Assembly (NCBI GenBank): GCA_043770095.1
Contig: JAYVIR010000002.1
Location: forward strand, 1-64,000
Length of the DNA: 64,000 bases
Direction: 5' to 3'
Source: JBGSUZ01 sp043770095
Lineage (GTDB): Bacteria > Bacillota > Clostridia > Peptostreptococcales > Acidaminobacteraceae
Shown here: piece after piece, positions 35,464-44,544 of the stretch
Numbering within the stretch: the first letter of the stretch is position 1
Layout of the letters: each line of letters starts with the position of its first letter
Translations under genes and position numbers: made by a program
Notes under the pieces: model-generated
Database searches by the model: none
What the model was told of the DNA's origin: nothing
Seen by the model: only the letters and a program-made list of their open reading frames with translations

Positions 35464-36720
35464 CTATTCTTCAATGCGTCGTATTTTCGCGCCTAACCCT
35501 CTTAGTTGCTCAATAATGTCCGCATAACCTCTTTCTATATAGTGAATGTTTCCAATTAAAGTCTGTCCTTCAGCGACTAGCCCTGCTAAAATTAGAGCTG
35601 CGCCCGCTCTTAAATCGGTTGCATACACTTCCGCGCCTACAAGTGGCAAACCACCCGTAATCGTTGCAGTATGCTTGTCAATATGGATTGCTGCACCCAT
35701 TTTATTGAATTCGTCAACATGCATGAAACGATTTTCAAAAACAGTTTCATTCATGCGTGAAGTACCATGCGCCATTGTCATTAGTGCCATAAACTGGGAC
35801 TGAGCATCGGTTGGGAATCCAGGGTAAGGGAGCGTTGTCACGTCAATGGCATTAATCCTTCCTCTGCCTACAACTCTCACCGTATCGTCCGTCTCCTCAA
35901 CCATTACGCCGCATTCTTTTAATTTTGCAATGATCGGTTTTAAATGACTCGGTACAACATTGTCAATAATGACATCTCCGTTGGTAATTGCCGCTGCAAC
36001 CATATAAGTAGCCGCTTCAATGCGATCGGGAATAACCGCATGTCTCGTCCCAGTAAGGCGTTTTACGCCATAAATTCGAATCGTATCGGTACCAGCACCT
36101 TTAACATTTGCGCCCATTTTATTTAAAAAGTTTGCCAAATCGATAATTTCTGGTTCTTCTGCTGCATTTTCAATGGTCGTAAGACCTTCAGCAAGTACTG
36201 CCGCCATCATGATATTTTCCGTTGCACCCACGCTTGGAAAGTCCATGTAAATACTCGCGCCAACCAATTTTTCGGCTAACAATTCCACATGGTCACCATC
36301 AATTTTTACAGATGCACCAAGAGCGGCAAATCCTTTTAAGTGAAGGTCAATCGGTCTAGCGCCAATAGCGCATCCACCTGGCATTGGAATTCTAACATGT
36401 CCGCATCTACCTAAAATAGGGCCCGCAGTGAAGAACGACGCACGCATTTCTGAAACAAATTCATCTGGTGCTATAGTATTTTTAATGTAGGGAGTGGTAA
36501 TTTCCATGACCCCACCTTTTATTGTACTCACCGTTGCCCCGTATGCACGCAAAATATCTGCCATCATTTCGACATCACTTAATACAGGTACATCGTCTAA
36601 TATACATTTATCTTCAGCTAAAAGTGCCGCTGCCATAATAGGAAGCACTGCATTTTTTGCGCCATTTATTTTCACTCTACCTTTGAGAGCACCACTTGTT
36701 TCTACTAATATCCTAGCCAA
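35464..36720 (-). CDS. murA: UDP-N-acetylglucosamine 1-carboxyvinyltransferase
   Basis: A 418-residue enzyme of the first committed step of peptidoglycan synthesis. KINGAKNAVLPIMAAALL at the N terminus and IPMPGGCAIGARPIDLHL, with the catalytic Cys of MurA, are intact. The start is TTG (36720), 8 bases after GGAGGAG; no better start exists. First gene of the murA-mbl unit behind a good promoter. Confidence 0.97.
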   Translation of the reverse strand: MARILVETSGALKGRVKINGAKNAVLPIMAAALLAEDKCILDDVPVLSDVEMMADILRAYGATVSTIKGGVMEITTPYIKNTIAPDEFVSEMRASFFTAGPILGRCGHVRIPMPGGCAIGARPIDLHLKGFAALGASVKIDGDHVELLAEKLVGASIYMDFPSVGATENIMMAAVLAEGLTTIENAAEEPEIIDLANFLNKMGANVKGAGTDTIRIYGVKRLTGTRHAVIPDRIEAATYMVAAAITNGDVIIDNVVPSHLKPIIAKLKECGVMVEETDDTVRVVGRGRINAIDVTTLPYPGFPTDAQSQFMALMTMAHGTSRMNETVFENRFMHVDEFNKMGAAIHIDKHTATITGGLPLVGAEVYATDLRAGAALILAGLVAEGQTLIGNIHYIERGYADIIEQLRGLGAKIRRIEE

Positions 36721-36797
36721 AGTATGGACTCCTCCTACAGAAAACTTTTACAATGAATACCAAAATTCTTGCCGATTATTTTGATAAGATGGAAAAA

Positions 36798-36826
36798 ATT
36801 ATACAATAAAACCAATTGTATTTCAA
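36798..36826 (-). promoter_or_regulatory. murA promoter
   Basis: Minus strand TTGAAA (36821-36826), 17 bases, TATAAT (36798-36803). The leader is about 70 bases. Confidence 0.85.
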
Positions 36827-36931
36827 TCTATTACAGTATATACGATTTACCAGTGAACTGCTATAGGTTTAGAGTTTTTTGAAATATTTTCATTCTTTTT
36901 TTATTTTATATCCATTATATGGTTTTCGCGC

Positions 36932-36970
36932 AAAAAGTCCCTTCATCAAATAACAATGAAGGGACTTTTA
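36932..36970 (-). terminator. Terminator of the atp operon
   Basis: The long stem AAAAGTCCCTTCAT/ATGAAGGGACTTTT with a 9-base loop is followed on the minus strand by TT and then GCGCG; the T-run is within the stem. It ends the operon 17 bases after atpC. Confidence 0.85.
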
Positions 36971-36986
36971 TTTTTTTGATTTAAAA

Positions 36987-37394
36987 TTATACTTCCTTAC
37001 CTGCTATGCTTAATCGATTAAGCGCTTTCGCCAATGCAATTTCAGCTCTAGCAGCATCCGTGCTCTTTGCTTTTTCTGCAAGTCTTTCTTTGGCACGCTC
37101 CATTGCTGCGAGCGCACGTTCCACATCGATTTCCTCTGCCCACTCCGCTGCATCTGTAATGAGAGTCACTTTAGTAGGAGTGACCGTCATGAATCCGCCT
37201 GAGCAAGCAGCATTTTTAAAGACATCGTCTTGTTTGATTTGGATCGAGCCCACGGCAAGTGGTGCCACCATATTTTCATGGCCTTTAAGGATTCCAATAT
37301 CACCCTGAGTGGTTCTGGTAATCAACATTTCAACCTGACCTACAAAAAATTTCTGATCTGGCGTTACAATTTCTAATGCATATGTTGAAGCCAT
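36987..37394 (-). CDS. atpC: F-type ATP synthase epsilon subunit
   Basis: A 135-residue epsilon subunit: N-terminal beta-barrel (LEIVTPDQKFFVGQVEMLIT, GDIGILKGHENMVAPLAVG) and a C-terminal helical hairpin (VERALAAMERAKERLAEKA). Last gene of the atp operon, 28 bases after atpD. It connects the rotor with the catalytic head and can inhibit hydrolysis. Confidence 0.96.
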   Translation of the reverse strand: MASTYALEIVTPDQKFFVGQVEMLITRTTQGDIGILKGHENMVAPLAVGSIQIKQDDVFKNAACSGGFMTVTPTKVTLITDAAEWAEEIDVERALAAMERAKERLAEKAKSTDAARAEIALAKALNRLSIAGKEV

Positions 37395-37422
37395 CTTTTC
37401 ACCTCCGTGAAATAGCCGATGG

Positions 37423-38817
37423 CTACTTCATAGCCTTGGCTTTTTCTATTGCTTCTTCAATACCGCCAACAAAGAAGAATGCTTGTTCTGGAAGACCGTC
37501 GTGAAGACCATCGAGAATTTCTCTAAAGCCTCTAACAGTCTCTTTGATTGGAACATATTTACCACTCATACCAGTAAACTGTTCTGCAACACTAAACGGT
37601 TGTGAGAGGAATCTTTGTACTTTTCTTGCTCTAGAAACAACAAGTTTATCTTCATCAGACAACTCATCCATACCAAGAATGGCAATGATGTCTTGAAGTT
37701 CTTTGTATCTTTGAAGAATTTCTTGAACCCGTCTAGCCACATCATAATGCTCATGACCAACAATTTCAGGTGTCAAAATTCTTGACACTGAATCGAGTGG
37801 ATCTACCGCTGGGTAAATACCAAGTTCAGAAATTTTTCTAGAAAGAACTGTAGTTGCATCTAAATGGGCAAATGTCGTTGCTGGCGCTGGATCCGTTAAG
37901 TCATCCGCAGGAACATATACGGCTTGAACAGAAGTAATCGAACCCTTCTTTGTAGAAGTGATACGCTCTTGTAAAGCACCCATGTCGGTTGCGAGTGTTG
38001 GCTGGTAACCTACTGCTGATGGCATACGACCAAGTAACGCCGAAACTTCAGAACCCGCTTGTGTAAATCTGAAAATATTATCAATGAACAAAAGAACGTC
38101 TTTGCCTTCTGTATCACGGAAATACTCCGCCATTGTGAGACCCGTTAAACCTACGCGCATTCTCGCACCCGGTGGCTCATTCATTTGACCGAATACCAAT
38201 GTTGTTTTATCAATAACACCAGATTCAATCATTTCATGGTAAAGGTCATTTCCTTCACGCGTTCTTTCACCAACACCAGCAAACACAGAAAGACCACCAT
38301 GTTCTGTAGCGATGTTGTTGATTAACTCTTGAATCAAAACGGTTTTACCTACGCCGGCACCGCCGAAGAGTCCAATTTTACCGCCTTTAGCATAAGGTGC
38401 TATCAGGTCAACTACTTTAATGCCCGTCTCCAAAATTTCTGTAGAAGTTTCTTGTTCTTCAAACAAAGGCGCTTCCCTATGAATCGGCAAGAATGATTCT
38501 GATGGGATAGGACCTTTTCCATCGATTGGTTCACCAAGTACGTTGATCAAACGCCCTAAAGTGGGCTTACCTACAGGAACTGTAATTGGCGCTCCGGTAG
38601 CAACGGCATCTATGCCTCTGATTAAACCGTCCGTAGATAACATGGCAATACATCTTACAGTGTTATTACCAATATGTTGAGCTACTTCGACGGTGAGTTT
38701 GATCTCATTGTACTCGATTCTGACCGCGTCGTAGATATTCGGTAAATGATCTGCTTCGAAGCGAATATCGACAACAGGACCGATAATCTGAACGACTTTA
38801 CCAATCATATGATTCAT
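37423..38817 (-). CDS. atpD: F-type ATP synthase beta subunit
   Basis: The 464-residue catalytic subunit. Walker A GGAGVGKTVLIQEL and the beta signature LTDPAPATTFAHLDAT are present, along with GERTREGNDLYHEM. The ATG at 38817 with AAAGGATG upstream is preferred over the in-frame start 42 bases earlier; an ATG 9 bases later is also possible. Confidence 0.97.
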   Translation of the reverse strand: MNHMIGKVVQIIGPVVDIRFEADHLPNIYDAVRIEYNEIKLTVEVAQHIGNNTVRCIAMLSTDGLIRGIDAVATGAPITVPVGKPTLGRLINVLGEPIDGKGPIPSESFLPIHREAPLFEEQETSTEILETGIKVVDLIAPYAKGGKIGLFGGAGVGKTVLIQELINNIATEHGGLSVFAGVGERTREGNDLYHEMIESGVIDKTTLVFGQMNEPPGARMRVGLTGLTMAEYFRDTEGKDVLLFIDNIFRFTQAGSEVSALLGRMPSAVGYQPTLATDMGALQERITSTKKGSITSVQAVYVPADDLTDPAPATTFAHLDATTVLSRKISELGIYPAVDPLDSVSRILTPEIVGHEHYDVARRVQEILQRYKELQDIIAILGMDELSDEDKLVVSRARKVQRFLSQPFSVAEQFTGMSGKYVPIKETVRGFREILDGLHDGLPEQAFFFVGGIEEAIEKAKAMK

Positions 38818-38892
38818 ATCGAGCTCACATCCTTTCTCACATTTTTCTTTATTTTTCACGGCTACCTAAAACTAACTAGGCTACTCAATCTC

Positions 38893-39756
38893 TTACTTTA
38901 AAGCTTCTGAGCCACCAACAATTTCTGATATTTCTTGAGTGATGGCTGCTTGTCTAGCTTTATTAAAGCTAATTTCTAACTCTTGAATCATATCTACAGC
39001 ATTATCTGAAGCACTTTCCATCGCCAATCGTCTTGCCGCCTGCTCTGATGCAGAAGACTCAATCAATGCGCCGTATATCACACTTTCAATATATTTTGGA
39101 ATGACATAGCCCAAAACAGTCTCAGGTGAAGGCTCATAATTTGTATAACCACCACGCTTAGCTTCAATGCTTTCTAGACCATCGCCAGTGACTGGCAGTA
39201 ATTGAATCATTTTGGCTTCTTGAGAAATAGCACTATTCATTTGAGTGTACACTAACTTAATTTCATCCACTTTTTCATTAGCAAACCAATGAAGAGCCGT
39301 TCTTGCAATTTCTTGAGCATGAGAATATTGAGGATTTTCAGAAATTTGAATATAATCCTTCATCACTTCAAATCCATTTTTAGTAAAATAATCTCGCGAT
39401 TTTTTACCAATGGTAATAAGCCCTGCCTTCGATTTGTCTGTAACATCCTCTGAAATAATCTTCATGGCGTTATTATTATAACCGCCGCAAAGACCTCTAT
39501 CGCCAGTAATGATGATATACAAAGTCTTATTCACGTCTCTTTTGGTTAAAAACTCATGTTTTAAGTTTTTTTCCGTGCGCAAAATCTCTTGAACGGTTGA
39601 ATACACTGTATCAAAATAAGGTTTTGTCCGCTCCAAACGATTTTTTGCACGTTTTAGCTTAGCAGTGGACACAAGTTCCATGGCTTTGGTAATTTGCATC
39701 GTACTGTTGATGCTCTTTATTTTACGCTTTATATCTCGCGTTCCCATTAATGCCAT
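38893..39756 (-). CDS. atpG: F-type ATP synthase gamma subunit
   Basis: A 287-residue central rotor shaft. N-terminal KRKIKSINSTMQITKAMELV and C-terminal RLAMESASDNAVDMIQELEI and FNKARQAAITQEISEIVGG form the long coiled coil that turns in the head. GDRGLCGGYN marks the Rossmann-like part. GGAGG ribosome site. Confidence 0.97.
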   Translation of the reverse strand: MALMGTRDIKRKIKSINSTMQITKAMELVSTAKLKRAKNRLERTKPYFDTVYSTVQEILRTEKNLKHEFLTKRDVNKTLYIIITGDRGLCGGYNNNAMKIISEDVTDKSKAGLITIGKKSRDYFTKNGFEVMKDYIQISENPQYSHAQEIARTALHWFANEKVDEIKLVYTQMNSAISQEAKMIQLLPVTGDGLESIEAKRGGYTNYEPSPETVLGYVIPKYIESVIYGALIESSASEQAARRLAMESASDNAVDMIQELEISFNKARQAAITQEISEIVGGSEALK

Positions 39757-39818
39757 TTTCTAGGTCCTCCTCACGGATTATTTGAGATTTAACGTCTAGC
39801 ACTTAAAATTCAAAATGA

Positions 39819-41351
39819 CTAAACAATGCTTTTTTGATCAATGCTGGTATTAAATTGCGTTTTAAACGCAACAATTGCAGCTTCAAGCTTTTTAGCGGTC
39901 TCATCCGTTAATTCCTTAGAGTCCTTGATCGAAGCACCAATTTCAGCGTGTTGTTCATTCAAATAGATGAGGAATTCATTTTCAAATTGTTTGATTAATT
40001 TGACTGGAACATCCATCAAATATTTGTTAACAACCGTGAAAATAATCATAACTTGATCTTCTACCGTCATTGTGTCGTTTTGATGTTGTTTTAAAATCTC
40101 CATGAGTCGAACACCATGATCCAAAGTCGCTTTTGTTTCTTTGTCAAGATCGGAACCGAACTGAGCAAAAGAAGCAAGCTCTCTGTATTGGGCAAGCTCA
40201 AGTTTAATTTTAGAAGCAACTTTTTTCATGCCTTTAATTTGCGCATCGCCACCAACACGAGATACAGAAATACCAGCATTAACAGCAGGACGTTGACCTG
40301 CAACGAACAACTCAGACTCCAAGTAAATTTGGCCATCTGTAATCGAAATTACATTCGTAGGAATATAAGCCGAAACGTCGCCTGCTTGAGTCTCAATGAT
40401 TGGTAGTGCCGTAATAGAACCGCCACCTAATCTGTCGCAAAGTTTTGCCGCTCTTTCAAGAAGTCTTGAATGGATATAGAATACATCCCCAGGATAAGCT
40501 TCACGACCTGGCGGTCTTCTTAGAAGGAGTGACATGGCACGGTAAGCAACCGCATGTTTTGAAAGGTCATCATAAATGATGAGAACATCCTTACCAGCAA
40601 ACATGAATTCCTCAGCCATAGCAACACCAGCATAAGGCGCAATGTATTGAAGCGGAGCAGGTTCAGAAGCCGAAGCTGCTACAACGATTGAATACTTCAT
40701 TGCATCATTTTCTTCTAATGTTTTAACGATTTGCGCAATAGTGGATTGTTTTTGCCCAATTGCAACATAAATACAGATAACATTTTCTTTCTTTTGATTG
40801 ATAATGGTATCAATTGCAATTGTGGTTTTTCCCGTTTGACGGTCTCCAATAATAAGTTCGCGTTGTCCTCTACCAATTGGAATCATAGAGTCAATTGCCT
40901 TGATTCCCGTTTGCAAAGGTTGATGAACTGATTTTCTATCGATTACGCCAGTCGCATTGCTCTCGATTGGTCTATGCGTATCTGTCTTAATTGGCCCTTT
41001 TCCATCTATTGGTTGGCCGAGCGCATTTACAACACGACCAAGAAGCGCGTCCCCTGTAGGTACTTCTACGATTCTCTTCGTTCTTTTAACGGTGTCGCCT
41101 TCTTTGATGTACATGTCCGAGCCGAATAATACCGTACCAACACTTTCTTCTTCAAGGTTAAGTACCATACCGAATACGTCTCCAGGAAATTCTACAAGCT
41201 CGCCCGCCATACATTTTTCGAGTCCGTGAATTCTAGCGATACCATCGCCTACCTGAATAACTGTACCAGTATCTTCGACTTGAAGCTTAGATTCATATTG
41301 TTTAATTTGCGCCTTTATGACTGCGCTAATTTCTTCAGGTCTAAGATTCAT
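39819..41351 (-). CDS. atpA: F-type ATP synthase alpha subunit
   Basis: The 510-residue nucleotide-binding, non-catalytic subunit. Walker A GDRQTGKTTIAIDT; the alpha signature PAVNAGISVSRVGGDAQ; N-terminal beta-barrel at residues 25-90. ATG 41351 follows TAGGAGTGA; a GTG 12 bases earlier lies in that ribosome site. Confidence 0.97.
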   Translation of the reverse strand: MNLRPEEISAVIKAQIKQYESKLQVEDTGTVIQVGDGIARIHGLEKCMAGELVEFPGDVFGMVLNLEEESVGTVLFGSDMYIKEGDTVKRTKRIVEVPTGDALLGRVVNALGQPIDGKGPIKTDTHRPIESNATGVIDRKSVHQPLQTGIKAIDSMIPIGRGQRELIIGDRQTGKTTIAIDTIINQKKENVICIYVAIGQKQSTIAQIVKTLEENDAMKYSIVVAASASEPAPLQYIAPYAGVAMAEEFMFAGKDVLIIYDDLSKHAVAYRAMSLLLRRPPGREAYPGDVFYIHSRLLERAAKLCDRLGGGSITALPIIETQAGDVSAYIPTNVISITDGQIYLESELFVAGQRPAVNAGISVSRVGGDAQIKGMKKVASKIKLELAQYRELASFAQFGSDLDKETKATLDHGVRLMEILKQHQNDTMTVEDQVMIIFTVVNKYLMDVPVKLIKQFENEFLIYLNEQHAEIGASIKDSKELTDETAKKLEAAIVAFKTQFNTSIDQKSIV

Positions 41352-41376
41352 GATCTTTATCACTCCTAATTATTTA

Positions 41377-41919
41377 CTAGACAATCAACTGGAATAAGTC
41401 TTCTTTCATGTCGTCGAGCTTTTTTCTGAAAGAGCTGTCAATAACTTTATCTCCAAGATGGACAACAAGACCGCCTAAAATAGTAGGGTCGATCTTTTGA
41501 GTGAGCATAATACTTTTACCCGTAGACGCTGATAATTTGTCTTCAAGTTTTTTAAGTTGGTCATCACTTAATGAGAATGTCACATGAACGACACCTTTGA
41601 TAATGCCTTTATGCGCTTCGACCAGACGTTCAAACTCATCTCCAATTTGCAAGATGTAGAAGCCTCTGTTTTTATCTAGTAGCAATTTCAGAAAATTCAT
41701 CAACTCTGTATCAATTTTTCCAAGGAAAGCCTGATCCATTATTGTTTTACGCTCATCCAACGAAATATTTGGCGCTCTATAAAGCTCCAAAAAATCGGGA
41801 TTTTGTACAAACAACTGACAAACAGACTGTACTTCTTCGTATATTGAATCCAGTTTATCGCCTTCTAAAGCTACTTCAAAAAGAGCCTCTGCGTATACCT
41901 TTGACACTAATTCTGCCAT
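41377..41919 (-). CDS. atpH: F-type ATP synthase delta subunit
   Basis: A 180-residue peripheral-stalk subunit: N-terminal six-helix bundle (KVYAEALFEVALEGDKLDSI) and C-terminal PTILGGLVVHLGDKVIDSS, the family signature. It overlaps atpF by 13 bases. Confidence 0.95.
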   Translation of the reverse strand: MAELVSKVYAEALFEVALEGDKLDSIYEEVQSVCQLFVQNPDFLELYRAPNISLDERKTIMDQAFLGKIDTELMNFLKLLLDKNRGFYILQIGDEFERLVEAHKGIIKGVVHVTFSLSDDQLKKLEDKLSASTGKSIMLTQKIDPTILGGLVVHLGDKVIDSSFRKKLDDMKEDLFQLIV

Positions 41920-42443
41920 CTTGTATCGCCTACCTCATTAATATACTTTTCAGCTACCAGACGATGTTTTTCTTCTGATAAATCAGCTTCAATCACTTTA
42001 CTCGCAGCCAGAATCGCAAGATTTGAGATTTCATCTTTAATATGATGCATCGCTCTTGCTTGTTCTCTTTCAATATCCTTTTGAGCGCTTTTCTTGAGTT
42101 CATCCAAATGTTCTTCAGTAGCTCGAATGACATCACTTGATTTGCCCTCTGCTTTTGCTGTTGCAAGACGAATAATTTCTCTGCCTTCCGCATCCGCGTT
42201 TTTAATTTTATCTTTATAATTTGACATTAATTGTTCCGCTTCCTGGTTCTTTTTCTCCGCCGAATCGATGTTGCCTTTGATTTCAGTCTCTCTTTTTTGC
42301 ATAAATTCTGTTACTGGCTTAAAGAGAAAACGACGAAGAAACATGTACAAAATGAAGGTGTTTGCTAGCTGGAATAACATAGGCCAGCCAGGTTCGATCA
42401 GACCGAACTTCAAGCCTTCGGAAGCCAATGCATAGAAAGTCAT
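41907..42443 (-). CDS. atpF: F-type ATP synthase b subunit
   Basis: A 178-residue membrane-anchored stalk subunit: one N-terminal membrane helix (WPMLFQLANTFILYMFLRRF) and a long charged coiled coil (AEKKNQEAEQLMSNYKDKIK). It links the membrane sector to the head. Confidence 0.95.
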   Translation of the reverse strand: MTFYALASEGLKFGLIEPGWPMLFQLANTFILYMFLRRFLFKPVTEFMQKRETEIKGNIDSAEKKNQEAEQLMSNYKDKIKNADAEGREIIRLATAKAEGKSSDVIRATEEHLDELKKSAQKDIEREQARAMHHIKDEISNLAILAASKVIEADLSEEKHRLVAEKYINEVGDTRWQN

Positions 42444-42487
42444 TCAAATGCCTCCTTCCATATAATAGGATTTGCTTAAAGTTTGAT

Positions 42488-42757
42488 TTATAAAAGCATG
42501 CCTACAAACGGATTCGCAAAGAGTAAAATAAGGGCTACTACAAGACCATAGATACCAGTTGACTCTGCAACCGCACAACCAAGAAGCATTGTACGAATAA
42601 TGTCACCTTGAGCTTCAGGTTGTCTACCAACTGCTTCTGCACCTTTACCAGCTGCAAAACCTTGACCAATACCAGGGCCAATACCTGCGATCATTGAAAG
42701 ACCCGCACCTACTGCAGAACCTGTTAATACCATTGCTTTTGCTGTGAGCATATCCAT
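42488..42757 (-). CDS. atpE: F-type ATP synthase c subunit, sodium-binding type
   Basis: An 89-residue hairpin of two membrane helices forming the c ring. It has GIGPGIGQG in helix 1 and AVAESTGIYG in helix 2. Gln32, Val63, Glu65, Ser66, Thr67 and Tyr70 are at the same numbers as the residues that coordinate Na+ in the c ring of Ilyobacter tartaricus. The ring is therefore probably Na+-coupled rather than proton-coupled. Confidence 0.96.
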   Translation of the reverse strand: MDMLTAKAMVLTGSAVGAGLSMIAGIGPGIGQGFAAGKGAEAVGRQPEAQGDIIRTMLLGCAVAESTGIYGLVVALILLFANPFVGMLL

Positions 42758-42812
42758 AATAAAATCCTCCTTAAATTAAATGTTTAGGTGTTAATATTTA
42801 AAATAAATGATT

Positions 42813-43511
42813 CTAATCTAATGCGTTTGCTACGAATACCATCGTCAACATAGAGAAGATGAACGATTGAATAAGTCCGGCAAACAAGTCAAAATAAATG
42901 TGCAAAAATGCAGGGATTCCCACTTGTAGAAGCGGAATCGGAATGTGCAAGATAGCTTGGGTTGCAGATCCAAGTGCTGAATACAGCAAACTCATCATTA
43001 TGAGACCACCGGTGATGTTACCAAATAGACGGAAAGAAAGTGATATTGGTGTCGCTAATTCGCCAATGACATTAAGCGGCGCCATAAACACAATCGGTTG
43101 GAAAAAGCTTTTAATATAGCCGATGATGCCCTTGCTGTAGATTGAAAAGCCCTGAATCATAAAGAATGTGATCAGTGCCAATCCCAGTGTGGTATTGATA
43201 TCTGCCGTCGGCGGTCTAAGTCCAACAAGACCCGATAAATTTGAAAACGCTATGAAAATGATTAGCGTTCCAATATACGGCGCAAAGTGGGCATTTTTTT
43301 CACCCATGGTTTGCTTCGTCAGGTTGTTAATACCCCCTACAACAGTCTCTACCACAATCTGTCCTTTTCCTGGAACCATTTGAAGATTTCGAGTCCCTAA
43401 AAAAGTAAGAATCATGATAATCGCCATTAAAAACCAACTCGTCACAACCGTCTGACTGAGTGGAATCCCAAAGGGCAGTTCCATTACAATATACGGTCCA
43501 AATCCTCCCAA
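42813..43511 (-). CDS. atpB: F-type ATP synthase a subunit
   Basis: A 232-residue membrane subunit with about five or six helices that passes ions to the c ring. The family core is present: ELATPISLSFRLFGNITGG with the essential Arg, and FDLFAGLIQSFIFSMLTMVF near the C terminus. Confidence 0.96.
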   Translation of the reverse strand: MGGFGPYIVMELPFGIPLSQTVVTSWFLMAIIMILTFLGTRNLQMVPGKGQIVVETVVGGINNLTKQTMGEKNAHFAPYIGTLIIFIAFSNLSGLVGLRPPTADINTTLGLALITFFMIQGFSIYSKGIIGYIKSFFQPIVFMAPLNVIGELATPISLSFRLFGNITGGLIMMSLLYSALGSATQAILHIPIPLLQVGIPAFLHIYFDLFAGLIQSFIFSMLTMVFVANALD

Positions 43512-43513
43512 GT

Positions 43514-43918
43514 TTATTCCTCCTTTCTTTTTAAATTTTGTTTCAGTTGTCGTTTGTCACCTAATTGAATAAAATACAAAATTCCTTTTACCATAAAAAT
43601 CCCTATAACCGTTGCGAAAACATTCAAATATGGCATTTGTGTTGATATGTAAAGCACAATGGCTATAATGGCAAATCTCAGAAAGTAATTGACACCCATG
43701 TATATTTGAGCTCGGCCAGGACTCATAAAACTAGCCTTAACGAGTGTGTTTGCTAGTAGCATAAAGGTAAGCACACTGATTGTGCCGCCTAATATTAGAC
43801 CCAAGATATAAGGTATTGCCGCAAGCTTAATTCCAATAAGTAATGCAACAGATGCAAGTCCAACAATAAAACAAGTATATTTAATTACCGAAATTTGTAG
43901 CGCTCTGACTTCACCCAT
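43514..43918 (-). CDS. atpI: ATP synthase I-like membrane protein
   Basis: A 134-residue protein with four hydrophobic helices (TCFIVGLASVALLIGI, PYILGLILGGTISVLTF, LRFAIIAIVLYISTQ, FATVIGIFMVKGILYF), as in AtpI, which helps c-ring assembly. It stands right before atpB with a two-base gap. Confidence 0.85.
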   Translation of the reverse strand: MGEVRALQISVIKYTCFIVGLASVALLIGIKLAAIPYILGLILGGTISVLTFMLLANTLVKASFMSPGRAQIYMGVNYFLRFAIIAIVLYISTQMPYLNVFATVIGIFMVKGILYFIQLGDKRQLKQNLKRKEE

Positions 43919-43923
43919 TTATG

Positions 43924-44154
43924 TCACTTCCTCTTTATTTTTTCAACATATTTCATTGAAAATCGATACAACTCATAAAACGAAGAACACACACCTAAAA
44001 TCAAAAAAAGAAAGAAGATGAACTTGTTTCCGCCCATTTTCTCAGACACCCAATTTCCAATCACAATTGCCCCCAAAATAGGTGTAGTCATCATGATGCC
44101 TATCTGAGAAACAAATAATAAGTTGTTATACATTCCAGTATCCTTTTTACCCAT
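43924..44154 (-). CDS. AtpZ/AtpI-family small membrane protein
   Basis: A 76-residue protein with two helices (IMMTTPILGAIVIGNWV and FIFFLFLILGVCSSFYELYR), the AtpZ/'gene 1' pattern seen at the head of sodium F-ATPase operons. In some bacteria AtpZ with AtpI makes a Mg2+ or Ca2+ channel; here only the type is certain. First gene of the operon. Confidence 0.82.
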   Translation of the reverse strand: MGKKDTGMYNNLLFVSQIGIMMTTPILGAIVIGNWVSEKMGGNKFIFFLFLILGVCSSFYELYRFSMKYVEKIKRK

Positions 44155-44216
44155 ATTACACGCCTTTTAATTATTTATTATTCAATTCTTATAATAATTT
44201 TTTCACATCTAAAGCC

Positions 44217-44244
44217 ATATTATCAGACTTTTCACTAGTTTCAA
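44217..44244 (-). promoter_or_regulatory. Probable promoter of the atp operon; rest of gap without gene
   Basis: Minus strand TTGAAA (44239-44244), 16 bases, TAATAT (44217-44222) with extended TGA. It lies about 65 bases before atpZ. The 390-base gap 44155-44544 also holds the mnaA terminator; the remainder is AT-rich with no gene seen. Confidence 0.5.
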
Positions 44245-44466
44245 CTTATTAACCATACCATATTTCAATGATTTTGTAGATAGGCATATAGGTCTTTCCC
44301 TCTTAACTCCATAAATTTCAGCAGTTTTCACCAATTTTTTTAAGAATTTTTTTTCAAGGTCAATTCCATCGTCTTAAATGTTACAATTCTGTAATACCAA
44401 TTCGTTAGAACATTAACAATTAATTTATATCCCCTAATCAGCAATTTCATTTTTTATTACTATGTA

Positions 44467-44503
44467 ACAAAAAAGCTTGTGTTTTTATAACACAAGCTTT
44501 TAA
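44467..44503 (-). terminator. Terminator of the tagO-mnaA pair
   Basis: A 13-bp perfect stem AAAAGCTTGTGTT/AACACAAGCTTTT with a 5-base loop is followed on the minus strand by TTGT; the T-run is in the stem. Confidence 0.85.
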
Positions 44504-44544
44504 AACTTCCTCAATTTAGAGTGATTTTCACTAAACAATTCAAC

